A model generated the notes under the pieces. The model searched no databases. It had not been told where the DNA came from and was given only the letters and a program-made list of their open reading frames with translations. The position numbers and the translations under genes were made by a program. A DNA stretch of 64,000 nt from Cryptomeria japonica (lineage: Eukaryota; Streptophyta; Pinopsida; Cupressales; Cupressaceae), in the NCBI RefSeq assembly GCF_030272615.1, contig NC_081406.1, positions 265,966,192 through 266,030,191 of the forward strand, read 5' to 3'. This document shows positions 1-11,415 of the stretch, in pieces (the stretch's first letter is position 1; every line of letters starts with the position of its first letter).

Positions 1-460
1 AGATTGCTCAATCTTAACCCTTCATTTCTCCATTTCTTCTATAAATAGAACCCTTCTCCTCAAGCAAAAGAAGAAGCATTAGAGTATTGTTGTTATACAG
101 GTATTAGCATAGAGCTTTTTCATAGCATCACTGTCTACACTTGCATAGCATTTGCTTATCATATTCAACCATCTTGAATCTCCATATGGCATCCATGGAT
201 AGTGCTAAAAGCTGAGAGCTACACTCATTTGGGACTTGGAGAGGGGAGAAACAAGGGAGAAGCATCAAAAGGCATCATGGAAGCATCTTAGGGAGGCTCT
301 TCTCCTTTCTTTTATTTTGTTAAACTTTTTTCATGCTTTTTGAAATCTCTTTTGATATGTTTGGAATGGTTTTTAGTTCTTTGTTTTGTTTTTATGGTTG
401 AAACTAACTTATTAACATTGAACTTTGTTGTTGCCTTGTCCCCATTTCCATGACATCACA
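1..460 (+). mobile_element. Element Z: partial 5' LTR, Ty3/gypsy Tat-like
   Basis: The window opens inside an LTR. A TATA box at 40-47 follows a stretch (about 8-35) that resembles, in order and wording, the minus strand of the TG...CA insert at 36015-36779, which also has a TATA-like site just after it. The right end near 460 is placed by weak resemblance to the end of that insert and by a terminal ACA. The U3 start lies outside the window and I see no clear primer-binding site after 460. Downstream, a gag of Tat type starts at 967 on the same strand, which fits a 5' LTR. The boundary is inference and the lineage rests on the gag. Confidence 0.5.
40..47 (+). promoter_or_regulatory. TATA box in the Z LTR
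   Basis: TATAAATA preceded by pyrimidine-rich sequence, in the expected place for the promoter of a plant LTR retrotransposon. It is the only good TATA match in this LTR fragment. Confidence 0.55.
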
Positions 461-966
461 TACATATATATCTATTTTCATTAATCTTAACACTTATTCA
501 TCCACACATGATATTACCTATAATAATCTGCATGGCAATAGGAATAATAGGTCAAAACAATATAGGGTTTAATGGGTTTAGTTATCATCAAGAATGCACA
601 TAGTCAAACTTTAATAAATCACATGAGTCAAACACTATCCCAATGTGCTACTTAAAACATAGCAAAAACTTATTAGTTATAGGAATAAAAGAGCCATTAT
701 TTCAACTCATCAACTACAGTGACCAGAGACATGTTGGTAGGAAAGATTTCGCAATTTGAGTTGAGAGAATTTGGAGAATCACATGGAAAATTTGAGATTG
801 CATTCAAAGCTACTATATCTAGGAAGCATACGTATGATCTAGGAGAAATTTCATGTTGGGTATCTCAAAAATATTTGAAAATCCCTAAAAATCCAAAAAA
901 AATAAAACATAGTCTTTGTAATTCATATAAGTTGTATGTCATCTCTAGAGTCTCCAAATCTCTTTT
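461..966 (+). other. Z leader between LTR and gag
   Basis: AT-rich, mostly non-coding leader. No long open frame belongs to the host element here. It holds a short fragment of copia-type gag at 701-831, listed separately. Confidence 0.4.
701..831 (+). pseudogene. Copia-type gag fragment in the Z leader
   Basis: About 44 codons are open and read TRDMLVGKISQFELREFG followed by an AFKAT-like run. Copia gags elsewhere in the window have RDTLVGKLSAFELEEFG followed by AFKA at the same spacing (37793 on, 61310 on). The match covers only this internal piece; no gag start, zinc knuckle or pol follows. It is therefore an isolated piece of Ty1/copia gag inside a Ty3/gypsy leader. Whether it was captured by the element or is the remnant of an old insertion cannot be told here. 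Confidence 0.6.
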
Positions 967-2683
967 ATGCCTGTTGTTACTAGGTCCCAAAGCAAGAAGA
1001 ATGAGATGGACCCATCTCAATATGATTCCATGATCAATCCTACTAGTTACTATTATCAAAGAAGGACCTTGAGTCCCTTACCTAAATATCCACCATGACC
1101 TCCTTTTGGCATGTCCATATAAAATATTAGAGAAAAATTTGACCCAAGAGGAGATTGATGAAGACTTACAAGACCCTAAAATTGAAGTCACAATGGATGC
1201 CCTTCTCACAACAGAACGAGATCACTATTTCTTACTATTAGCACAACAAGGAGCCAAATTAGCCTCTAATTTGGATCTCGCGCAAATATCCAAGAAACCT
1301 CACCTAACATAGATTTTTTCAATTTGGATAACTTTTAGAATCCACATCAATATAGACCAAAACCAATTAAGGGTTCATCGTCACCACTTGGATTTCAATT
1401 TAATAACCCTATTTTTTCTTTACCTTCAACACTTGAAACAAGTGGGACACGAACTGATAAAAATTCAACATCTTCAAATCCAAGTGTGTCACTCATTGAT
1501 CAAAACATATCCCAACCAAGTCAAAATGTGACACAATCTATTAAAAACTTGGCTAATAAAAAGGAACCTCCCAATCAAACAAAAGCCAATCCCTCATCTT
1601 CATTATCAATTCCAAATACTTTCAACATTCAAGATTCACAAACCAATAACCAACCTCCTCCTTCAATGAGCACCATGACCAATATTATAAGTACCACAAT
1701 AAGTGCATTAAATATCAATGTAAATACTTTGAGTCAAGCAAGTGTCAACCAAGGTACAACCAAACCCACATCAAGTCAAATCTAAAATTAAAATATACCA
1801 CCTCCACCTAGAAATCAAAATGTCTCTCCAATTAGTGGAACCTACAATCAAAATCTCATAAATAGTCTTTGAGATGCTCTTATACAAAACAACAATACCC
1901 TACGTAATACATATCCCACTCTTCAAAACCAATATTTGAGCTGCTCTTCTACAAAACAACAATACCCTATGTAATGCATATCCCACTCTTAGAAACCAAT
2001 ATTTGAGCTTCTCTTCTTCAAAACAACAATACCCTACGTAATACATATCCCACTCTTCAAACTAATATTCGGGGACACATCATAAAAAATTGGGACTTAA
2101 TCAAAACAAGACTTATCCTCCACCCCCAACATAGAACATGGCTTACAATCAATATCAAATTATATCATCTTCAATACAAAAAAACATCAATTTTGGCATC
2201 AATCATCTTAGCTCTTCACTTATGACAACATCAAGTAACCCCATGCCTCAATTTTATAATCATACTGCCAATCTCCTTCTTCAACCAACTAATATTTTGG
2301 CTCAACAGTTGCAAAAACCTGCAATAGAAAATCACCAATATGAATTTGGACAAACCAAAATGACATATTAATTTGATGACATCTATCCCTATCTTTATGA
2401 TAGAGGCATACTTGTTCCTTCTTTTCCTCCAACTTTGACATACCAAAATTTCAAACATACAACGGAAAAAATAATCCAATTGAACATGTTAGAGAGTAAT
2501 ATATATCATGCCTTGAGGTCTCTTATAGTGACACATACTTAATGCACCTCTCCCCAAAAAGTTTAGGTGGTCAGGCAATGGAATAGTTCTCTCATCTTCT
2601 ACATGACATCAAACAGTTTAGAGAACTTGCTGAAAAATTCACTGCCCATTTCTCTTATAACATTGATCATGAGGTGTCCTTGA
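967..2683 (+). pseudogene. Z gag, 5' part (Ty3/gypsy Tat lineage), broken
   Basis: Capsid-type polyprotein of a Tat-lineage Ty3/gypsy element. The ATG at 967 opens MPVVTRSQSKKNEMD and stops at 1096. Reading resumes in other frames at 1106-1312, 1486-1785 and 2138-2371, with Asn/Gln/Ser/Pro-rich sequence typical of the variable gag N-terminus. From about 2370 to 2683 the capsid part matches the gag at 26860-27200, with the same order of Phe/Pro-rich and Tyr-Asn-Ile blocks. A 67-bp tandem triplication (1871-2070) shifts the frame. The ORF is cut at 2683 by copia element A and continues in the same frame at 10201. Non-functional. Confidence 0.75.
1871..2070 (+). repeat. 67-bp tandem repeat, three copies, in Z gag
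   Basis: Copies begin at about 1871, 1938 and 2005, each starting with GAG(C/A)TGCTCTT-like sequence, running through AAAACAACAATACCCTA and ending near CCAATATTTGAG. They differ by a few bases. The unit is not a multiple of three, so it breaks the gag frame. Confidence 0.85.
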
Positions 2684-3754
2684 TATTAGGACCTGGAGGC
2701 AACTGAGAGGGGTGGGTGGGGGCTGAATCAGTTTTCTATTAATTTCAACCCAAATATGACTTAACCAAACTTAGTGCATAATACTGGTAAACCAAACTTA
2801 ATGTCGGTAGACAGTTTAGCAGTTAATAACAGTACCGGTAAAGTTTAATGAATGAAACAGAAAGACAAATTATATCCACAACACATAACACAGTTATTTG
2901 TATGTGGAAACCCTGTAAGGGGAAAAACCATGGTGGGAAACCTTACCCACAATCAGATGATACTACTATAGATAGTAGGTGTATAAAAATGTGTCTACAC
3001 ATGCAGAAAGGCCAACTACCTAGAGTTGACTGCTCAATCACAAAATGGGAGTCACATTAACTACAATTGGATGGTTAAATCCAATGATAATGTACTGCTC
3101 AAAATAGCATCTTCATATGCTGGATTCAGTACCGGTTAAGCTTTGATTGTCTTCTTTGTACCTTCCTTGAATCTTCAAATGATGTCTGTGTGTATAAATT
3201 TGTTTATATTCATATATACCTTATTACAATTCTTTTTCTCCGTCCTATTAATCTCACAAATGAGATCTTACATATATACCAAAACCTAAGACCAAATGTG
3301 TAGGTCGACTTACTAATATATTACAATAAAATCAATTACAAATGAATCAATATGAGATGCATGATGTCGGCTCAATGCATTTACAACAATAACCAATCAA
3401 TAAAACATCTCCATAATGTGTCGTGTTGATCTGGAATAGATAACGCTTGTCGGTCCATAACCTAGACCTATTTGTCGGTAACAGCAAATATGCAAACTCA
3501 ATTAGACCAATAATCAAATCACCAAAACTAAGTGTCCAAACAATGTCTTCAACATAACCAAGTAATCTCCAGATGATAACAGATCATCCTCAGTGCCAAT
3601 GAACAATATATCCTGTCGGTGAACCAGATACCGGTGACTGTGCATAAGTCACCGAACATGACGGTGAACATAACCAAATATCTCCACAAGGATAAGTGTT
3701 GACAAGTGTTGACATCAATGAGAAAACCAATGCAACACATCCATAATACTAACA
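2684..3754 (-). repeat. A 3' LTR
   Basis: 1071 bp. On the minus strand it starts TGTTAGTATTATGGATG directly after the polypurine tract and ends near GGCAACTGAGAGG; the outer dinucleotide has decayed to TA on the plus strand. It carries the U5-side stem-loop block (2901-2951), with CpG sites of the stems mutated. Confidence 0.9.
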
Positions 3755-3766
3755 ATCTCCCCCTTT
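3755..3766 (-). promoter_or_regulatory. A polypurine tract
   Basis: On the minus strand AAAGGGGGAGAT directly abuts the 3' LTR start. This is the standard position for the plus-strand DNA primer of an LTR retrotransposon. Confidence 0.85.
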
Positions 3767-4143
3767 GGCATTGATGGCAACACAAGATGGAAAAACCATC
3801 TAAGTGCCAAAGCAGAAATGCCAAAAACCAAAAACCAACAATCTCCCAAAGAGATCATCAACCAGAAATGAAAATACAGATATAAAGAGTAACGATCTCT
3901 CCCCCAATGAATAATCTTTCCCAAAAGATAATGTGTTTTTCCATAGATATCTCTCCCACTTTGACATCATATGCCAAAGCAATACAAAACCAAATACAAT
4001 CAGTTCATAGAACTTATTACAAATACCAATTGCTATAACCAAATTTATTCAATCTACTCCCCCTGAGAAGTAGCTCTCCTTCATCAAAGCTGGAAAAAGA
4101 ATTCTCTGTTAATTCGGTTGGTCTGATGCCATACTTCAACTGT
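3767..4143 (-). other. A 3' untranslated region with extra polypurine-like boxes
   Basis: Non-coding stretch between the RNase H stop and the true PPT. On the minus strand it contains further G-rich boxes (AGGGGGAGTAG near 4055, GTGGGAGAGAT near 3950, TTGGGGGAGAG near 3900, TTGGGAGATTG near 3840). The same series is found in B, C and E. Confidence 0.7.
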
Positions 4144-5716
4144 CTAAGTTTCTACCAGTGAGGGTATAACTCCAAGTTGCTCTCTTAGATATTCAAAAGT
4201 TTCCTTAGGCAAAGGTTTAGTAAAGATATATGCAATCTGCTCTTTAGTATTCACATAAACCAATTTCACTCCTTTTTCTTCAACATTCTCTTTCAGAAAA
4301 TTGAATTTGATAGAAACATGTTTAGTTTTAGAGTGAAATACTGGATTCTTTGATATATCAATTGCTGCCATATTATCACAGTAAATGACTATAGGTTCTT
4401 TGCATTTTACCTTTATGTCTTTCAACATTTGTTTAATCCATAATACCTATGTACAATTAGTTGTTGCTACAACATATTCTGATTCTATTGTTGATAATGA
4501 TGTACAACTTTGTTTCTTGCTCAACCATGAAATTAATCTGCTACTAAGAAAGAATGCTCTGTTTGTGGTGCTCTTTTTGTCATCTACATCTCCTGCCCAA
4601 TTTGCATCTATGTATGCACATAAATCAAACTTTTCATCTTTAGGATACCATAAACCAAGATTAGTTGTGCCTTGTAGGTACCGTAAAATTCTTTTTACAA
4701 TCGATTCATGATTTTCCTTAGGATTACATTGAAATCTTGAAACAATACATACTGCATTCATAATATCAGGTCTTGTTTGTGTCAAATACAATAAACCTCT
4801 AATCATAGATTTATATCTTGTCGTATTAACAGGTGTTGATTCATCCTTCAATGATAGTTTGTCAGTTGTATTCATAGGTGTGCTTACCGGTTTAGAGTTT
4901 TCCATGCCAAATTTCTTGAGTAATTCCTTCAAGTACTTTGATTGATTTATGAATATACCTTTATTAGTATGTGAAATCTGCAATCCTAAAAATAATTTTA
5001 TCTCCCCAATCATAGACATTTCAAATTCTTCGTGCATCTTATTAGAAAAGTCTTTACACAATCCATCTTCTGCTCCAAAAATATCATCAACAAAAACTTC
5101 TATAACCAAGATGTTATCATTAGTCACTTTGAAGTATAAGTTGCTATCAGCATTACCTTTAGTGTAACCAAGCTTTAAAAGATATTTGTCCAATCTAGTA
5201 TACCAAGCTCTAGGAGCTTGCTTCAAACCATATAAAGCTTTCCTTAACCTACAAACCATATCTTTGTCATCTGTCAAAGAAAAAACATCAGGTTGTTCAA
5301 TGTAAACTTCCTCTTCAAGATCACCATTCAGAAATGCACATTCAACATCCATTTGATATACTTTATAGTTCTTGTGTGCTACAAAAGCTAAGAATAATCT
5401 GACTGCCTCAATTCTATCTACCTGTACAAAGGTTTCATTATAATCAATTCCTTCTTTCTGTGAATATCCCTTACATACTAATCTTGCTTAGTTTTTTAGT
5501 ACCTTACCATCTTCATTAAGTTTATTTCTAAATACCCATTTAGTTCCAATTAAATTTTTGTTTTTTAGGTCGGGGAACCAATGTCCATGTGTTATTCTTT
5601 TCAATTTGTTCCAATTCATCTTCCATAGCCTTAATCCAATGTTTATCTTCACATGCCTCATTAATAGTTGCTAGTTCAATTTCAGAATTTAGACATACCT
5701 CTTCATTTTCCAGTTT
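4144..5716 (-). pseudogene. A pol 3' part: RT and RNase H, broken
   Basis: Copia reverse transcriptase and RNase H. The RT block is open from 5352 to 4447: it begins [20 protein letters not shown], runs through [12 protein letters not shown] and reaches [11 protein letters not shown], the copia version of the YVDD active site, here one residue shorter than FVDDIIFGG in E. RNase H follows with [10 protein letters not shown]. At 4446 a TAG replaces the Gln codon of CTQVLW. The last part (4428-4144) carries CDNMAAIDIS, IFTKPLPKETFEYL and the pol C-terminus LGVIPSLVET. Between 5716 and 5353 the connecting region has several frame changes. Non-functional. Confidence 0.88.
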
Positions 5717-7158
5717 TCATCTAGTCATAATTCCTTGATACTTATTCCCAATTATCTGACTTTCAAAGTGATTCAATCTTACATACCTGGGTGTATTCAC
5801 TTGTTGTTGTTGTTCAGTCACTGTGGAATTCTCAGATGATGTTGGTGTGACTAGATCAATATTGTGTACCGGTGTACTAATTGTAGGTTCATTTGTGATT
5901 ATCTGAATTGTCGATTCAGAGTCCATAGACCTTCTAAATTGTTCATCAATATTCACATTTGTACTTTCAATGATTTTCTACAATCTCTTGTCAAAACATC
6001 TATATGCCTTGCTCTTAGATGAATAACCAAGCTTCTAGGATCAAATTTGCCAATATAATCATCTCTCCTAATATAACATTTGCTTCCAAATATTCTAAAA
6101 TATTTAAGAGTAGGAGTATTACCAAACCATAGTTCACGAGGGGTCTTACCGGTTTCACCTTTGATGTGAACTCTATTGAATGTATAAACAGTTGTATTGA
6201 CTGCTTCTTTGCAATACACATGAGGTAGGTTGCTTCTAGCTGCATCCAAAATAGTTATGTTCTTCCTTTCCACAACTCCATTTTGTTGGGGTGTCCGAGG
6301 TGCTGATAATTGTCTTATGATTCCATTCACTTCACAGAATGTATTAAATTCCTTGGATGTGAATTCACCTCCTTGATCTAATCTCAAACATTTGATTTTC
6401 TTACCAGTTTCATTCTCTACCATGACCTTGAATAGTTTGAATTTCCCAAAAGCTTCTGATTTCTCCCTAAGAAAAGTAACCCAACACATTCTAGAATAAT
6501 CACCAATGATTAACATAAAATATCTATCTCCTTGTAAACTTCTAGTTCTTGCTGGACCACATAAATCAATATGAATTAGGTCAACAACATTATTGGAATT
6601 TTCTATAATACTCTTAAAAGTTGCTCTAACTTGCTTTCCAAATTGACATTCCTTACATACCGGATTGTGAGGTTTAACAATCTTAGGTAAATCCCTTACT
6701 ACCTTAGTTGTACTAATTTTCACAATACAATCAAAATTTACATGACAAAGTCTCTTATGCCATAACCAAATTTCATCAATATGTGCAATCAAGCATGTCT
6801 TCTCACTATTATTCAAATGAAAGATATTACCTCTAGTCTGATTACCGGTTGCAATTTCCAAACCAATTCTATTCATGATTTTGCATTTACCATTCTTGAA
6901 TTGTAACTGAAATCCTTTTTCAACTAATTGACCAACACTCAAAAGATTATGCTTCAAACCTTCAACATAGTAAACATTATCAGTATAGTGATTTCCATCA
7001 AAAGATATAGTGCCTTTTCCTCTTATCAAACAAGCTTTGTCATCCCCAAATCTTACTAGACCTCCATTGTATTCCTGAAAGGTTAAGAATTTACCCTTAT
7101 CACCAATCATATGATGTGAACATCCGGAATCAATGATTCATTCATCCTTTTCTTCAAT
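5717..7158 (-). pseudogene. A pol 5' part: protease end and integrase, broken
   Basis: Open from 7110 to 5953. The start lies just after the protease active site; the preceding Trp codon of DEWIIDSG is a stop near 7139. Integrase shows the zinc-binding HHCC region (WLWHKRLCHVNFDC, CKECQFGKQ) and all three catalytic acids: Asp in HIDLCGP, Asp in DQGGEF, Glu in NGVVERKN. A small deletion near 6035 throws the IN C-terminus out of frame; it continues in a second frame at 5956-5717 ([11 protein letters not shown], the linker before RT). Confidence 0.88.
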
Positions 7159-7159
7159 T

Positions 7160-8247
7160 TTAGTTGCTAGGGCCTGGTCTACCGGGTTGATCTTCTGTTA
7201 TTGCAACAAAAGCCCATCCATTGTCTGTCAGTTCCCCATTAGAATCATCAGTAACTCCTTCATCAGCATAGTAACATGATTTGTCTCTATTCTTCTTAAA
7301 TCTGTACCTCTGATATTCAGGGTTAGGCTTATATGTTCTTTTAGCTTCTTCTTTTAATTTTGCATGTCTATCAGGACACCTAGATGCCATATGACCAATT
7401 TTATCGTAGTTAAAATATTTAAATGGTGCTTTACCTTTGTACTTACTTCCAACTGGACCTTTAGGCATTTTCCTTGCAAATAGTGTTTCAAGCTCTCCAA
7501 GTTCTTCATTCTCTCTTATGATTTCTTCAAGTTCTCTAGCATAGAGTGCTTTCCAATTAGATTTTTTAGATGATGATGATGATGATGTTGCAGATGATGA
7601 TGATGCCTTGAAAGCTAAATCTGTCTTAATTGTAGCAATAGAACTAAATTCCTCAAGTTCAAAAGCTGAAAGTTTTCCAACCAAAGTATCTCTAGATACT
7701 GATGCATTAGGCATTGTTCTAAATTCTTTAATAGCAATTACTTTCATTTTATATGTCGATGGAAATGCTCTTAAAACTTTAGAAACAATTTCATCTTCAC
7801 TTAAGGATCCTCCACGACATTATACTCAAAAAAATTTCATTTTCTTTCCATAAAAGCAGAAATCTTTTCATCTTCTTCCATTTTCAGATTTTCATACCTG
7901 ACCTGGAAGCATTCCAGTTTTGCAATTTTGACAGTGGTATCACCTTCATTCAATGTCTCCAATTTATCCCAAATAGTTTTAGCAGTAGATCGGTCTGATA
8001 ATCTCATGATTTGCTGATCTGATAATGCGCTCAAAAGTGCTTCTCTTGCTTTGAAATCATTCTCCTGATCTTTAGCCAAGGTAGGTGGATTAGGTTGACT
8101 CTGAGTAGGACCAACATAGCCATTCTTTGTAACATCCCATACGTCTTTCCTAATGAAATTTAGATGTGTTTCCATTCTGATCTTCCATATACCATAGTTA
8201 GTTCCATCAAGTTTTAGACTGTCCTTCCTGAAATAGTTAGTTGCCAT
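7160..8247 (-). pseudogene. A gag, broken (copia family 1)
   Basis: Starts MATNYFRKDSLKLDGTNYGI, the same opening as F (60760) and nearly the same as E (51072). It is a UBN2-like copia gag with KLDGTNYGIWKIRMETHL and DRSTAKTIWDKLETL. Indels near 7835 shift the frame; it resumes at 7747. The zinc knuckle reads YFNYDKIGHMASRC, so two of the usual CCHC positions are Tyr. A poly-Ser run precedes the Lys-rich part. A deletion near 7180 ends the frame before the protease. Confidence 0.88.
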
Positions 8248-8290
8248 AGAGTCTCCTCAAGATGTTAAACTTCTGCAAAAAGGAGGACTA

Positions 8291-8303
8291 GGCTCTGATA
8301 CCA
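8291..8303 (-). promoter_or_regulatory. A primer-binding site (initiator Met tRNA type)
   Basis: On the minus strand TGGTATCAGAGCC lies two bases after the 5' LTR end. This matches the 3' end complement of plant initiator Met tRNA, the usual copia primer. Confidence 0.9.
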
Positions 8304-8305
8304 AT

Positions 8306-10195
8306 TGTTAGGACCCGAAGGCAACTAAGAGGGGGTGGGTGAATCAGTTGTCTATTAATTTCAACCCAAATATAACTTAACCAAACTTAGTGCATAATAT
8401 CGGTAAACCAAACTTAATGTCGGTAGACAGTTTAACAGTTAATAACAGTACCGGTAAAGTTTAATGCATGAAACAGAAAGACAAATTACATCTACAACAC
8501 ATAACATAGTTATTTGTACGTGGAAACCCTGTAAGGGGAAAAACCACGGTGGGAAACCTTACCCACAATCAGATGATACTACTGCAGATAGTATGTGTGT
8601 ACAAATGGTGTCTGGACAAGCAGAAAGGCCAACTGCGTAGAGCTCACTGCTCAACAACAAAATGGGTGTCACATTGACTACAATTGGATGGTTAAATCCA
8701 ATGATAATGTACTGCTCAAAATAGCATCTTCATATGCTAGATTTAGTACCGACTTGTTAGGAATCCCACAGATATTGAGAGGGGGGGTGAATCAGTATCT
8801 AACTGGTGAGTAGAATTTCTTATCTTAAAACATGTAGAACATATTATAACAGTGTACCGGTATACAAGAATTAATGCAATAAATAGAATTAAAAACATCC
8901 ACATGAAAAGCACACCATAACACAAGGATTTAACGAGGAAACCCGGTGTGGGAAAAACCTCGGTGGGATTTGTGACCCACAATATCCACTTACTGGCCAA
9001 TAAGAGAATATTACTTACAATAGGGGTGTGCACATGCAAGAAGGCCAACTGCCTAGAGCTCACTGCTCAAATGGGAAGTCTCACTGACTTACAATGTGGA
9101 TTATACAAATCCAATAACTTGTACTATTTTACAATAGCATCTTCAATGCTAGATTCAGTGCCGGTTCCTACTCTGTTCTTTACATATACCCCTTAACCTA
9201 TATTTCACATAATAGGTTTGCGTTAATATTTTTTCCCTTTCTCTTACATCACTTTCTTAACTTACAAAATGTCTACAATGATCTCTCTTATATATAAGAG
9301 TCATTTTACAACATGCCAAGTCGGCTTACAAAGTTTTTACAATAATAAATAAAATATAATATAACAAAATCCTGTCGGCCTCTGTGCCGATATACTTCCT
9401 TTCTTTGTGTCGATGTCGGTGGTCTGAGTGCTGGTGTAGAGTTTGATCGTTGATGCTGGTGAACTGTCTTGCCGGTGTAATGCCTTGCCAATGCCATAGG
9501 ATTGTAAGGTTTCCATCAATGACAAAACCTTCAATCACATACAATGTCTCATTGGAGTGTGCATATGCCAACACAGTTAAGCTCTGATTGTCTTCTTCAT
9601 ACCTTCCTTGAATCTTCAAATGATGTCTGTGTGTATATCTCTTCTTATATTGGCATATACCTTATTACAATTCTTTTTCTCCATCCTATTGATCTCACAA
9701 ATGAGATCTTATATATATACCAAAACCTAAGACCAAATGTGTAGGTCGGATTACTAAGATATTATAATAAAATCAATTAAAAATGAATCAATATGAGATG
9801 CATGATGTCAGCTCAATGCATTTACAACAATAACCAATCAATAAAACATCTCCATAACATGTCGTGCTGATCTGGAATAGATAATGCTTGCTAGTCCATA
9901 ACCTAGACCTATTTGCCGGTAACACCAAATATGAAAACTCGATTAGACCAATAATCAAATCACCAAAACTAAGTGTCCAAACAATATCTTTGACATAACC
10001 AAGTAATCTCCAGATGATAATAGATCATCCTCAGTGCCAGTGAATAGTATATACTGCCAGTGAACCAGATACTGGTGACTGTGCATAAGTCACTGAACAT
10101 GCTGGTGAACATAACCAAAGATCTCCACAAGGATAAGTGTTGACAAGTGTTGACATCAATGACAAAAGAAATGCAACACATCCATAATATCAAAA
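8306..10195 (-). repeat. A 5' LTR, interrupted by a solo LTR
   Basis: Without the insert at 8755-9573 and its 5-bp duplication it is about 1066 bp, matching the 1071-bp partner. The plus-strand left end is TGTTAGGACCCGAAGGC. The right end near 10195 is decayed (TCAAAA in place of CTAACA). Confidence 0.9.
8755..9573 (-). mobile_element. Solo LTR of a third copia family, inside the A 5' LTR
   Basis: 819 bp with TG...CA ends: plus strand TGTTAGGAATCCCACAG to CATATGCCAACA. The flanks CGACT and CAGTT are both within two transitions of CGGTT, the sequence at this point in the uninterrupted partner LTR (GTACCGGTTAAGC). They therefore look like a decayed target duplication. No internal region is present. 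It has the same ordered blocks as the other copia LTRs, including the stem-loops at 8934-8981, but the rest differs, so it is a separate family. Confidence 0.85.
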
Positions 10196-11290
10196 CTTGA
10201 GTGACCTGTATAACACTAAGAAAAAATCTAGGGAATCATTTGCCTCCTTGCAAAGATGGAGGAGTATTGCTAGTAGATGTCTATTTGATATCCCTAAAAA
10301 GAAAAAGGTTGATATCTTCATACAAAACTTGACCCATGAAATGATGTTTTAATTAGATGTTCAAGGTCATGATAATTTCAAACAAGTTGATGACAAAGGT
10401 ATTAGGGTTGAAAGGGTCCTTCTCAACAAAGGAGCTATCAAAATCTTCAAAGATAATAGAGACCATTCATCTAATGAGAAGTCCAAATTTTGGAACAAGA
10501 ACAAAAACATAGTCAATGATGGCATGGCTGATGCAAAAACTATCAATGATGTTAAACCTTCAATTACTCTTCAAGGAGTTACTTCATCTCATTCTAAAGG
10601 CTCCAACCATGTTCAAACATCCAATAATGCTCAAACATAAGATCTTGTTCAAAACAATTCACAAAAAGAATATAAACCAAAATTTTCAAAATGTAAATGC
10701 ACACCATTGGGTGAGTCTATTGAGTCCACTCTTCAAATATTGATCTATTCCAATGTAGTCACAACTCCTGAAATCAAACAATATGAAACTCAAGTCAAAC
10801 CTATATGTTGGAAAGATACTTTTTTTTTATTACCATAGAACAAAAGGGCACAAAACTTCCAATTGATTCAAATTGAAAAACATCATTCATAGCCTCATTC
10901 ATCAAGGTGGCATTGCAATTGAAACCCCAACAGGAACATCTAATAGTGACTATGTGGATTCTAAGGATCTCTTATGTGATCATAAAAAGGGAGGTGCATG
11001 TAATCAAGGGAATAATAATAATGCCAATTATGCCAGTGTGGGTTAAGAATACATAGTCAAGCGCATAACTAAATTGATGACCACATTTCAACCATTACCA
11101 TCAAGCACAAAAATATTGAATGTGCAATTGTTACTCATAGATCCAAAGTGACTCTTCAAGGGGCCACCTCCAAGTCACACCCATCTATTAAATACAACCT
11201 TCTAGATCACTTGGGAAAGACACCCACACAAATCTCTATTCATGATCTTATGTATTTCTCTTACCCATAAAGTTGTTCTTGGTAAAGTTA
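10196..11290 (+). pseudogene. Z gag, 3' part, and start of protease region
   Basis: Resumes the gag cut at 2683: DLYNTKKKSRESFASLQRWR then SIASRC, parallel to the Tat gag at 27190-27270 (ESILDYTQRWRSLASR). A stop lies near 10349. Further on, a degenerate CX2HX4H finger appears (YYHRTKGHKTSN near 10835, compare CTYHRVKGHEMKKC at 27839). Then come a Gly/Asn-rich patch and, near 11205-11250, HLGKTPTQISIHDL, which matches HLGKTLAQISILGL at 28258. Similarity ends near 11280; RT and integrase are absent. Confidence 0.7.
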
Positions 11291-11415
11291 AATGCATGAA
11301 TTAAAACATAAAATACAACAAAAGAATTCAAAGTAAACAAATAACCTATTTATACCTTTCTTCTCACCTCCTCTAATTGATCTTGAAGTGGATTTTTCAC
11401 CCTTGGCCTCCACTT
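11291..11415. other. Unassigned AT-rich spacer between Z and B
   Basis: No coding potential and no family I recognise. It ends in CACTT, which would be the left target duplication of B, but the right copy is gone with the truncated B LTR. Confidence 0.3.

Larger units (their letters stand above)
2684..10195 (-). mobile_element. Element A: complete Ty1/copia retrotransposon (family 1)
   Basis: A 7.5-kb element in minus orientation with both LTRs, primer-binding site, gag-pol and polypurine tract. The 5-bp target duplication CTTGA lies at 2679-2683 and 10196-10200. Removing the element and one CTTGA joins the flanks into an unbroken gypsy gag frame, which confirms the ends. Order on the minus strand is 5' LTR (10195-8306), PBS, gag, PR, IN, RT, RNase H, PPT, 3' LTR (3754-2684). 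Comparing about 230 bases of the two LTRs by eye gave 14 substitutions plus a small indel, roughly 6%. Gag and LTR match elements E and F, so these three form one family. All coding parts are broken. Confidence 0.93.

Noticed and set aside
865-1059. Minus-strand open frame with hydrophobic stretch
   Set aside because: Lies opposite the gag start of Z; no homology or start context, a shadow frame.
8291-8303. tRNA-like match
   Set aside because: Only the 3' end complement used as a primer-binding site; no tRNA gene structure around it.
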